Shown here: positions 19,801 to 26,209 of the stretch, one piece after another
Layout of the letters: every line of letters begins with the position of its first letter
Position numbering within the stretch: the stretch's first letter is position 1
Assembly (NCBI GenBank): GCA_017848855.1
Contig: JAFIHF010000058.1
Coordinates: 1-47,976 of the forward strand
From: Rhodanobacter denitrificans
GTDB taxonomy: Bacteria; Pseudomonadota; Gammaproteobacteria; Xanthomonadales; Rhodanobacteraceae
Direction: 5' to 3'
Length of the DNA: 47,976 bases
The notes under the pieces: model-generated
What the model saw: the letters and a program-made list of their open reading frames with translations, nothing else
Told to the model about the DNA's origin: nothing
The model's database searches: none
Translations under genes and position numbers: made by a program

Positions 19801-19947
19801 GACGGTATCGCCGGCCTGGGCCTGGCCGTAGATGCTGCCCGTGGTCGACTGTGCCATCGCGCCGGTGCCGAACAGGCACAGGGCCAAGCCCATGGCCAGC
19901 GTAGTGCGGCGCAGCGGCCGCGCCTTGTGGTTTTCAGGTTGGTTCAT
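16879..19947 (-). CDS. Oar-like TonB-dependent receptor
   Basis: The 1022-residue outer-membrane protein has a signal peptide (TLAMGLALCLFGTGAMA, cut near 33). A carboxypeptidase-regulatory-like beta domain follows (~36-85, VTVDATGRYVFDSLPLGSYT). The plug has TVITSEQLARLPLARNAEAI and GGSVVSFSGASVTENAYYLN, then the barrel, ending VRFGVSYDY. The regulatory domain plus a ~1000-residue barrel is the Oar/OmpA-related subgroup common in Xanthomonadales; ligands are usually unknown (carbohydrate or peptide uptake suspected). ATG 19947 is preceded by GGGGAG seven bases upstream; the frame is open further upstream but AT-rich and non-coding. It is monocistronic, with its own terminator and a 488-bp upstream region that includes a palindrome at 20059-20077. 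Confidence 0.92.
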   Translation of the reverse strand: MNQPENHKARPLRRTTLAMGLALCLFGTGAMAQSTTGSIYGQAQAGDTVQVKSSSGVTRQVTVDATGRYVFDSLPLGSYTVTLQRDGQTVDSRANVTMRVGAGTEVSFGAHKVQSLSAVTVTANSLPSIDVSGVDSRTVITSEQLARLPLARNAEAIALLAPGVVGGSALFNNALGGSVVSFSGASVTENAYYLNGFNTTDPLSGFGGITLPYGAIDQQEILSGGYGAAYGRSDGGVISQVGKRGTNEWHFGGQVQWTPKDLAADPKNWHYVNKDGSQGKLRQYRKNNKSWTTTVNGYVGGPLIQDKLFLFAALEAERRQGESTGPNVLPYVTHYRYDNPKWYGKLDWNITDSNILEVTAASNKSSYQGTLNEFDYATLTEGGFNSHDTHTKNGADVYSAKFTSYISDDLTATVMYGKMKGTWYSDTPGYDPTYPYIFGAADQNPDLNGDNPITNSQTVSTVNLPGHRSTNANLRIDLSYRLGDHTITGGIDNQDVKNIDGGTKFPDAGLGYAWEYNTMDDDPDTYIMGGPGTAQPGADWHNSPWVANTGSQPGGETGYYVARYRYHDNATVRVKQRAQYIEDSWQVSDRWLLKLGLRNDQFTNYSAAGKPYVRLTSPQWAPRVGFSWDVNGDSSFKVYGNAGRYYLAMPTSVALRSAGSSLYTREYFTYTGIDANGIPTGLHPIDTYLGYGAPVSANGEYGQPRDPKTSASTNLKSEYQDEYILGFDKKLGDAWVYGAKATYRNLRNAIDDIGDSVSIVAKMNAMGIDPATYDVSQIPGSFLINPGHLSYFDIPKLGGGYYTVPMDWKNDFHFNTTMKRKYYGLNLYLEHPFDGKWYGKLDYLYSRSYGNSEGQVRTDIGQEDVSATVDWDYAQVMDYANGALANDRRHQIKAYGSYQIAPEWMLSGNLIVASGAPKTCLGFYGQNQTNPGLGYGPYYHFCNGKPFRPGDQRQPWTYRLDLSAEYRPEWAGKKLAFNVMVYNVFDKQTTTQTYAISTSSSYLRPYSSMTPRYVRFGVSYDY

Positions 19948-20435
19948 CTCGCAACTCCCCGGGGTGGGGCCCGATTTTCCGGGCACTGACAAAAAACTTG
20001 CGAAACGCCGCGGCTTTGAATGAGTCGCGGGCGAATCATGCAACGTATTGATTTGAATTTGATTTCGTTGAAATCAAGGGAATCGAGCGTGAACCGTACC
20101 GCCAAGAAGTTGCGAATGTCAACATTTCGTAAGTACTTTCATCGCCAAATGCGGCGACGAGCTTGGCGACGTATGCCCGACCAAGAGCGCATGAAGGCCT
20201 GCCGCTGACGGCCAAGGTTTGCTGAAGGAGGTTCTGCCGATGCTCGGGGCAGGCGTGCTGCATGGCCTGGAGCACCGGAGCCGGGAAAGCCGGCCATGCG
20301 CGGGCGGACGCTGTCCGCGGCGGATGGCCCGGGTGTCCGGCCGGCCGGACGGCCGATCGAATGGTCAGGCGGATCCCGGCGCGGGTCGTACGGATTGGCG
20401 CAGCCGCCCGCCCCGCGGGCGCCCGGCTTCCCGCC
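19948..20435. other. Intergenic region upstream of the TonB-dependent receptor
   Basis: These 488 bp hold no gene I can support. The part next to the receptor (20035-20165) is distinctly AT-rich and contains the palindrome at 20059-20077, as expected for a regulated promoter. A TTGACA on the minus strand lies near 20115-20120 but has no convincing -10. The rest (20220-20435) is GC-rich and featureless; short ORFs here lack ribosome sites and similarity. Confidence 0.6.
20059..20077. promoter_or_regulatory. 19-bp perfect palindrome, candidate operator
   Basis: TTGATTTCGTTGAAATCAA reads as 8-bp arms around a 3-bp centre. It lies ~112 bp upstream of the receptor start codon in an AT-rich stretch. 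A regulator-binding site is the simplest reading; there is no T-run to make it a terminator. Confidence 0.5.
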
Positions 20436-22325
20436 TCACAAGATCCCCTTCACCCCCGCCCCGAACGCCGTGATCAGGCGCGTGTAGATCAGCTTCGGCG
20501 AGATCGCCACGTCGGGGAAGTCGCCGACCGGGGTGTAGCACTGCTGGAATTTCGGGTTGTCGGGGGCGAGCGGGGCGCAACCGGGTTTGATCTCGTAGCT
20601 GGTGGCGTAGCGGAACGGCCACAGGTCGAACAGCGGCAGGCGTGCGGAGAGGTTGCCGATGGTCTGGCTGACATCGCCGAGCACGGGGATGGTGGGTTCG
20701 CGCCTGGCGATGGTCCAGGCGTTCTGCGGCAGGGTGTCTTCGAGGATGGAGGCGCGCAGTTCGCTGGCGAAGCGCGGGTCGTAGACGATCACGCCGGCTT
20801 CGGTGTTGTAGTGGTCGGAGCGCGGGTCGAAGTTGTGCGAGCCGACCATCGCGAAACTGTCGTCCACCACCATCGACTTGGCGTGCAGGCTGTAGCGACG
20901 GCCGCCGCTGCGCAGCGGGGCGGGGCGGTTGCGCTTGCCCTGGCTGCCGAACACGCCGGGGCGGCGCTCGTTGCCGGGAAAGCGGCGGCGCTTGCCGTCC
21001 GCCTGCACGATGGGTTGGCCGGCGGGGCCGTCGTCCTGCGCCTCGTTCGCCTCCTCGAACGCGGTGGCGGCGCTGTCGGCGTGCGGCTTCAGCTCGTGGA
21101 TGCGGAAGCCGTATTCGGTGAGGTAGCGGTGGCGGTGCTTGTAGGACAGCCCGTACACCGCGAACGCGTCGGTGGCGGCCAGCGAGTTGGTGGAGACGAT
21201 GATGTCGGGCGTGGGATCTTCCTGGTGCAGGCGCTTGAAGATGTCCTGCGCGCGCTTGCTGAGCACCAGGTAGGGCGTCTGCAGCACCACCTCGCGTTTC
21301 GCACCGGCGAGCATGCGCATCAGGTGGGCGGTGAGTTCGCGCGCGTTGCGCTTGGTCGGTTCGTCGGTCTTGGCCGGCAGGTCGCTGAAGTAGTTCACCT
21401 GGCTCACGCGCAGGGTGTCGTCGCCGATCCAGGCGGCGAGCCAGTCGGGGTCTTCCGCCTCGGCCTGGGCGCGCGCCACCCGCGCCGGGTCGGTGTAGTG
21501 CGGCGCGGGCCAGCCGGGCGGCGCGCGGTCGCTGCGGATGCGCCGGTTGACGTCGCGCAGGCGGATCAGCGGCACCGAACGCTTGTGGTTCCAGAACAGC
21601 GCGAAGCTGGCGGCCATCTCCTTGCCCACCGGGCCACCGGCCATCACGTCGCGGTCGAGGTAGTCGAAGTCGGGGTCCCAGTTGAAGTAGCGGTTCTGGT
21701 AGTTGCGCCCGCCGGTGATGCCGATCGTGTCGTCCACCAGCAGCAGCTTGTTGTGCATGCGCTGGTTGAACTTCATGAAGCAGCACACCACGCCGGCGGC
21801 GAATTCCAGCGGCGGCGTCTGCGCGGCGTGGAAGGTGGGGTTGTACAGCTTCACCGCGAGGTTGGGGCTGACCCGGGCGAGGCGGTCGAGCAGGCCGAGG
21901 TCGTCGAAGGAGAACAGCTGGTCGGCGAGGATGCGCACCTTCACCCCGCGCCGCGCGGCCTGCACCAGTTCATTCAACACCAGCTGGCCGAGGTCGTCCT
22001 CGTCCCAGATGTAGGTCTGCACGTCGATGCTGTGCTGCGCGGCGCGGATCAGGCTGATGCGCGCCACCAGCGCCGCTTCGCTGTCGTCGAGCAGGGTGAC
22101 CGTATTGACCGGGTGCCCGGGCGTGGAGTCGGCGAGCGCCTGCCGCGCGGCTGCGAGCAGGGGCGAGGGCGTGGCGCAGCGGTCGGCCTGGTGGCAAGTG
22201 TCGTCGCGGCCGGGGCTGGCGGCGACGATGGCGCCGGCCTCGCGAATCTGCGCGCGGCTCAGCGTGCAGCCTTGCAGCAGCGCCACGAGCAGCAGGACGG
22301 GAAGCAGTAGCCAGCGAGACGACAT
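20436..22325 (-). CDS. Phospholipase D-superfamily lipoprotein (cardiolipin synthase-like)
   Basis: The 629-residue protein starts MSSRWLLLPVLLLVALLQGC, a lipoprotein signal with the cysteine at 20. It has two HKD motifs: HNKLLLVDDTIGITGGRNYQ (~195) and HAKSMVVDDSFAMVGSHNFD (~485), each with the following G(G/S)xN segment. This is the hallmark of PLD-type transferases, which act on phosphodiesters through a histidine intermediate. Length and lipidation suggest a periplasmic-facing, cardiolipin-synthase-like enzyme (ClsC/YmdC style), with phosphatidyl transfer as the probable reaction. It is last in a same-strand run with the SixA-like, ParA-like and unknown genes; the gap from SixA is 107 bp, so it may have its own promoter. 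The start lacks a strong ribosome site. Confidence 0.88.
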   Translation of the reverse strand: MSSRWLLLPVLLLVALLQGCTLSRAQIREAGAIVAASPGRDDTCHQADRCATPSPLLAAARQALADSTPGHPVNTVTLLDDSEAALVARISLIRAAQHSIDVQTYIWDEDDLGQLVLNELVQAARRGVKVRILADQLFSFDDLGLLDRLARVSPNLAVKLYNPTFHAAQTPPLEFAAGVVCCFMKFNQRMHNKLLLVDDTIGITGGRNYQNRYFNWDPDFDYLDRDVMAGGPVGKEMAASFALFWNHKRSVPLIRLRDVNRRIRSDRAPPGWPAPHYTDPARVARAQAEAEDPDWLAAWIGDDTLRVSQVNYFSDLPAKTDEPTKRNARELTAHLMRMLAGAKREVVLQTPYLVLSKRAQDIFKRLHQEDPTPDIIVSTNSLAATDAFAVYGLSYKHRHRYLTEYGFRIHELKPHADSAATAFEEANEAQDDGPAGQPIVQADGKRRRFPGNERRPGVFGSQGKRNRPAPLRSGGRRYSLHAKSMVVDDSFAMVGSHNFDPRSDHYNTEAGVIVYDPRFASELRASILEDTLPQNAWTIARREPTIPVLGDVSQTIGNLSARLPLFDLWPFRYATSYEIKPGCAPLAPDNPKFQQCYTPVGDFPDVAISPKLIYTRLITAFGAGVKGIL

Positions 22326-22432
22326 GAACGGTGGAGTGGACGAGGCGCCATGCCCCGAAGCGGGCCGCGTTGAGACAAGACTCGGGAGGTTCCGTTCGGT
22401 CGCCGGCGTGCAGCGGTTGCGGGACGGGATGC

Positions 22433-22903
22433 TCAGGGCGACCAGAACGCGTCCAGCCGCGCGCTGGCCGGCTCCAGCGGGCCGTTCACGTGCAGCACCG
22501 CGAGTCCGGCCGGCGGCATGCCGCGGAATTCGTCGGAGCGGCCTTCCACCAGCAGCGCCACCAGCCGTTCGATGCCGGGGTTGTGGCCCACCAGCAGCAC
22601 GGTGCCGGCGTCGGCGTGCTGGTCGAGCAGGGCCAGGAGTTCGCCGGGCGTGGCGTCGTAGATCTCGCCGGCCTGCTGCAGCGGCGGCGGGTCGGCCAGC
22701 GCGGCCAGCGCCAGCTGCGCGGTTTCCTCGGCGCGCCGCGCGGGCGAGCACAGCGCGCGCAGCGGCCGCGCGCCGTGCCGGGCCAGCCATGCGCCGGCAT
22801 CTTGCGCCTCGCGCCGGCCGTGTTCGCTCAGCGGTCGCTGGCGGTCGTCGCCGCCCTCGGCGGAGAGGGCTTCGGCGTGGCGCAGCAGGATCAGTTCGTG
22901 CAT
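22433..22903 (-). CDS. sixA: Histidine phosphatase, SixA-like
   Basis: The 156-residue branch-1 histidine phosphatase has the catalytic LILLRHAEA at 4-12 (RHA in place of RHG, as in SixA), RRAEE, and a second histidine in LLVGHNPGIERLV (~103). SixA proteins dephosphorylate phosphohistidine on HPt domains or PTS proteins. The length matches SixA (~160). ATG 22903 has CGGAG six bases upstream. It is 34 bp downstream of the ParA-like gene on the same strand, probably co-transcribed. The substrate is not deducible here. Confidence 0.85.
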   Translation of the reverse strand: MHELILLRHAEALSAEGGDDRQRPLSEHGRREAQDAGAWLARHGARPLRALCSPARRAEETAQLALAALADPPPLQQAGEIYDATPGELLALLDQHADAGTVLLVGHNPGIERLVALLVEGRSDEFRGMPPAGLAVLHVNGPLEPASARLDAFWSP

Positions 22904-22937
22904 GGGGGACTCCGGTAGGGGTGGTGGCGCGGCGCGC

Positions 22938-23573
22938 TCAGGCGGCCTGGCGCTTGATCCAGCGCAGCAGCGGCTTCCAGTCCTGCTGGTGGCTGCGCAC
23001 CTGCTCGGACTGGTAGTCGAAGATGCCCTTGCCCAGCGCGGTGAGCAGCACGTAGGCCTGGCTGTCGCGCAACTGGGCGACGATCGGGAACGGCGCGGCG
23101 GCGGCGAGCTGCGCCACCGCGTCCTGGCTGGCGCGGGTCCAGGGCTTGAGCCGGTTCGCCACCAGTGCCACCGGCAGCTTGCCGCTCTTGATGCGCCGGA
23201 ACGCCTGCAGCTCGTGGGTGAAGCGCAGGGTGGCGTCGAGGTCGAAGCCGGACGGCAGCACCGGCACCAGCAGCACGTCGGCCTGTTCGAGGAAGGGTTC
23301 GAGTTCGCGCTCGTCGCTGCCGGCCGCGGTGTCGATCAGCAGTTGCTGCGTGTCCGGCGGCACCCGCTGCAGCGCCTTGCGCCCGCCTTCCAGCCCCAGC
23401 ACGCCGGGCACGTGGTCGGGGCGGCGGCTGGCCCAGCCGAAGCTGGAGCCCTGGCGGTCGGTGTCGACGATGGCGGTGTGCTGCCCGGCCTGCGCCCAGT
23501 GCGAGGCCAGCTGCGTCACCAGCGTGCTCTTGCCGCATCCGCCCTTGCTGCTTGCCACCAGCGTCGTAAGCAT
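22938..23573 (-). CDS. ParA/MinD-family ATPase
   Basis: The 211-residue P-loop protein has the deviant Walker A SSKGGCGKST at 8-17 (signature lysine included) and Walker A' IVDTDRQGSS (~40); LLIDTAAG (~80) is Walker B. The family positions cargo or DNA by ATP-driven dimerisation. It is short, with no N-terminal helix-turn-helix, so it is an orphan-type ParA rather than a plasmid partition protein. No ParB gene or parS-like repeat is visible nearby. It lies between an unknown secreted protein (50 bp upstream) and SixA (34 bp downstream). What it positions cannot be told from the sequence. Confidence 0.88.
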   Translation of the reverse strand: MLTTLVASSKGGCGKSTLVTQLASHWAQAGQHTAIVDTDRQGSSFGWASRRPDHVPGVLGLEGGRKALQRVPPDTQQLLIDTAAGSDERELEPFLEQADVLLVPVLPSGFDLDATLRFTHELQAFRRIKSGKLPVALVANRLKPWTRASQDAVAQLAAAAPFPIVAQLRDSQAYVLLTALGKGIFDYQSEQVRSHQQDWKPLLRWIKRQAA

Positions 23574-23623
23574 GGGTACGCCCTTGCCGCGAAAGGTGGC
23601 CCAAGCCTAACTGCTGCGGGCGG

Positions 23624-24658
23624 TCATGGGGAGGGTGCCGGCGCCGGCGCGGCATCCGCGCTGCCCGAAGCCGGCGGCTGCCAGCTGCCGGGTGCGGTGA
23701 GCGAGACGCCGCTGGCGCGCAGCGCGGCGGTGATCTGGCTCATCTCGGTGCCGCCTTGCTTCGCGATGGCCAGCAGGCGGGCGGCCACGGCGGCATCGTC
23801 CTGCGCGCGCAGCGCCAGCTGCGAATAGTTCTGCACCTGCCAGGCCAGGTCGCGGCGCTCCCGCCGCGCGTCGGCCTGCGCGTCCGCATCGCCGAGCGTT
23901 TCGCGCAGGTGCAGGCCCAGCGAGCGGGCCAGCGGGCTGGAGCCCCATTCGAGCAGCTTGCCCAGCTTGATGCAGTCGGCCCTGGTCGCGGCATCGTCGC
24001 CGCCGTCCGCGCACAGCTTGGCCACCGCCGGCAGCGCGGGCCGCGGCTGCAGCCGGGCGTTGCCCAGCACCACCAGCGCCTGCACGCCGACCGGGCCGGC
24101 GGCGCGCTGGGTGGCGGGCGGCGGGGGCAGCGCATCGACCACGTCGGCCAGCGCGGCGAGGCTGCTGCCGGTGTAGTCGTCGTAGGACTTCGCGGCGGCG
24201 GCCTTGGCCAGGTCCGCGCGCGCCGCGGCGGATTTCATGTCGCGCGTGTCGAGGCCGAGCTGGAGCAGCCACACCGCGGCGTTGTCCGGCGCCTGCGCCT
24301 GCAGCTTGCGCAGCGCGGCGGGGTTCGGGCAGGCGTCGGCCTTCTCGTCGCAGTCGGCGAGGCGCAGCCATTGCTCGGCGGGGCCGGCGTCGCCGGCGGC
24401 CGCGGCGCGGGTGATCAGCGCATGGAAGCCGCTGGCCTTGGGCTGCTGCGGCAGCGGGCGCGCCAGCAGCGCGGCGCCCAGCAGCGGCTGCGCGGTGGCA
24501 CGCAAGGCCAGCACGCTGACCAGGTCGCGCTGGAACGATTGCAACGCCTGCGCGCGGGCGGCCTCGCCGGATGCCGCGGCGGCCTGGTCGGTGGCGGCCG
24601 CGGGCGCGGCAAACAGCGACAGGGCGCCGGCGAAAACGAGGCAATGCCATCCACGCAT
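23624..24658 (-). CDS. Secreted protein of unknown function
   Basis: The 344-residue protein begins MRGWHCLVFAGALSLFAAPAAA, a Sec signal peptide cut near 22. The rest is alanine-rich and helical with repeated patterns such as AAVWLLQLGLDTRDMKSAAA and DDAAVAARLLAIAKQ, reminiscent of TPR/Sel1-like helical repeats but without a clear consensus. Cysteine pairs (ADCDEKADAC; LCADGGDDAATRADC) could form periplasmic disulfides. ATG 24658 has GGAG seven bases upstream. It is first in the same-strand run leading to the ParA-like gene. Confidence 0.75.
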   Translation of the reverse strand: MRGWHCLVFAGALSLFAAPAAATDQAAAASGEAARAQALQSFQRDLVSVLALRATAQPLLGAALLARPLPQQPKASGFHALITRAAAAGDAGPAEQWLRLADCDEKADACPNPAALRKLQAQAPDNAAVWLLQLGLDTRDMKSAAARADLAKAAAAKSYDDYTGSSLAALADVVDALPPPPATQRAAGPVGVQALVVLGNARLQPRPALPAVAKLCADGGDDAATRADCIKLGKLLEWGSSPLARSLGLHLRETLGDADAQADARRERRDLAWQVQNYSQLALRAQDDAAVAARLLAIAKQGGTEMSQITAALRASGVSLTAPGSWQPPASGSADAAPAPAPSP

Positions 24659-24828
24659 GGGGAAGCTCCAGCGACAACGAAGCCGCCAGCTTAGCGGCCG
24701 CGGCTTGAGGATGCTCTGAACGGTTTCTGAGCCGGCGGCGCCCATGCCGGGCTTGGTTGCGGACAGGTTGTTAGGATGAAGCCCATTCGCGCGCCCGGCG
24801 CGCTCCACCACAGGGGCGGAGGACTGCC

Positions 24829-25023
24829 GTGAATCACTTTTCGAGTTTTGCCGATGGCGCGCCGTGGTTCGCCGGCTGGGGCACGCTGGCGCTGATCAAC
24901 GCGGGCCTGGCCCAGGGCAAGAACCGCAGCGGCCTGCTGTGGTTCCTGCTCTCGCTGCCGTTCGGCCCGCTGGTGACGCTGGCGCTGGTGTTGTTGCCGA
25001 AGGTGCGCGGCAAGATGTTTTGA
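24829..25023 (+). CDS. Small membrane protein, 64 residues
   Basis: It starts at GTG with GGAGG six bases upstream. The product has a polar start, then two hydrophobic stretches, WFAGWGTLALINAGLA (~13-28) and LLWFLLSLPFGPLVTLALVL (~36-55), and ends KVRGKMF. It is probably a two-helix inner-membrane protein of unknown function. It stands alone between opposite-strand genes. The hairpin GCCCGGG-ATGAG-CCCGGGC (25038-25056) just downstream may end its transcript, though it lacks a T-run. Confidence 0.7.
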   Translation: MNHFSSFADGAPWFAGWGTLALINAGLAQGKNRSGLLWFLLSLPFGPLVTLALVLLPKVRGKMF

Positions 25024-25127
25024 GGGGTGAAGCTGCTGGCCCGGGATGAGCCCGGGCGGCCACAGAGCGCGCTTGCTTCAAGCCACGCTTCGGCGATCCG
25101 TATCCATGCCTATTTGAAGCTTTTGGC

Positions 25128-25982
25128 TTATTCGCCAAGAGCTTCACGCATGAATTCCGGCTGCGCCAGCGCGGCCTTGTGGATCTCGGCGTTGTAGTAC
25201 TTCGTGGGGAAGTGCTTGCTCAGCGCGCCGCGTTCGCGGAAGCCGCTGAGGTCGCCGCCCTTGCGCGCCATGGTGCAGCTCCACCAGCCGGTGGGGTAGC
25301 AGGGCTGCGGGAACGGCAGGGTCTTCACCGCGGAGAAGCCGGCGGTGCGCATCGCCGCGCGCATCGACTTGATCAGCTCGATGTGGGCGAGCGGGGATTC
25401 CGACTGCTGCACCAGCAAGCCGCCATGGCGCAGCGCCTTGAAGCAGCTGGCGTAGAACGCGGCGTTGAACAGGCCCTCGGCCGGGCCCACCGGGTCGGTG
25501 GAGTCCACGATCACCAGGTCGATCGATTCCGGCTCGGCCTCGGCCATGTACTTGATGCCGTCGATGAACAGCAGCTCGGCGCGCGGGTCGTGGTTCGATT
25601 CGCACAGCTCGGGGAAGTACTGCTCGGCCAGCCGCGTCACGCGCTCGTCGATCTCCACCTGCACCGCGTGCTCCACTTCCTCGTGCTTGAGCACCTCGCG
25701 CAGCGTGCCGCAGTCGCCGCCGCCGATGATCACCACGCGCTTGGCGCGCGCGTGGGTGAACAGCGCGGGATGGGTCATCATCTCGTGGTAGAGGAAGTTG
25801 TCGCGGCTGGTGAGCATCACGCAGCCGTCGATCACCATCAGGTTGCCCCAGTCGGTGGTCTTGTGGATCTCGATGGTCTGGAACGGGGTCTTCTCCGCGT
25901 GCAGCAGCTGCTCGGTGCGGAAGCCGATGGAGGAGCCGGAGGCCTGGTGGGCCTCGGTGAACCAGCTGATCTGCTGCGACAT
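25128..25982 (-). CDS. speE: Spermidine synthase (polyamine aminopropyltransferase)
   Basis: The 284-residue enzyme transfers the aminopropyl group of decarboxylated S-adenosylmethionine to putrescine. Key segments: WGNLMVIDGCVMLTSRDNFLYHEMM (~46, substrate gate), VVIIGGGDCGTLREVLKHEEV (~84, nucleotide site), DLVIVDSTDPVGPAEGLF (~158, catalytic aspartates) and QSESPLAHIELI. The glycine-rich loop reads GGGDCG rather than the more usual GGGDGG. ATG 25982 is used. It is divergent from speA; agmatine made by SpeA must become putrescine elsewhere in the genome, and no speD is visible in the window. Confidence 0.95.
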   Translation of the reverse strand: MSQQISWFTEAHQASGSSIGFRTEQLLHAEKTPFQTIEIHKTTDWGNLMVIDGCVMLTSRDNFLYHEMMTHPALFTHARAKRVVIIGGGDCGTLREVLKHEEVEHAVQVEIDERVTRLAEQYFPELCESNHDPRAELLFIDGIKYMAEAEPESIDLVIVDSTDPVGPAEGLFNAAFYASCFKALRHGGLLVQQSESPLAHIELIKSMRAAMRTAGFSAVKTLPFPQPCYPTGWWSCTMARKGGDLSGFRERGALSKHFPTKYYNAEIHKAALAQPEFMREALGE

Positions 25983-26021
25983 GGGTGTTCCTGAGGGTTC
26001 AAGCGGGATAGTTGGCCGCCC

Positions 26022-26027
26022 ATTGTA
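26022..26027 (-). promoter_or_regulatory. -10 element of a probable speE promoter
   Basis: On the minus strand TACAAT lies 39 bp before the speE start. No good -35 is seen 16-18 bp upstream. The identical hexamer serves speA on the other strand 44 bp away, so the two genes appear to share a compact divergent control region. Confidence 0.5.
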
Positions 26028-26048
26028 GCTGACCGGCGACGGCGGGGT

Positions 26049-26076
26049 TTGGGCTGGCCGCCGGCGCCGCTACAAT
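26049..26076 (+). promoter_or_regulatory. Probable speA promoter
   Basis: TTGGGC (26049-26054), a 16-bp spacer and TACAAT (26071-26076) make a plausible sigma-70 promoter. It leaves a ~125-nt leader before the speA start. Confidence 0.55.
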
Positions 26077-26209
26077 GGTCGCCCGGCCGCCTGCGGCGTG
26101 CCGGCTGGTGCGATCGGCCCCGCGGCGTGCGAGGCTTCCGGCCGTTCGCGCTTCCCCACGTCAAGGCTCGCCGCTGCGACGACATCGCCTTCCGAAAAGG
26201 AGACGCTTC

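Noticed and set aside
16843-19989. 1048-codon + strand frame opposite the TonB receptor
   Set aside because: A composition artefact; the minus strand encodes a complete receptor with signal peptide, plug and barrel.
20036-20275. 79-codon minus-strand ORF upstream of the TonB receptor
   Set aside because: No ribosome site, atypical composition and no motifs; it covers the AT-rich promoter region and palindrome.
22938-23573. Plasmid-type partition locus
   Set aside because: The ParA-like gene has no parB, no parS-like repeats and no replication gene nearby; it is chromosomal.
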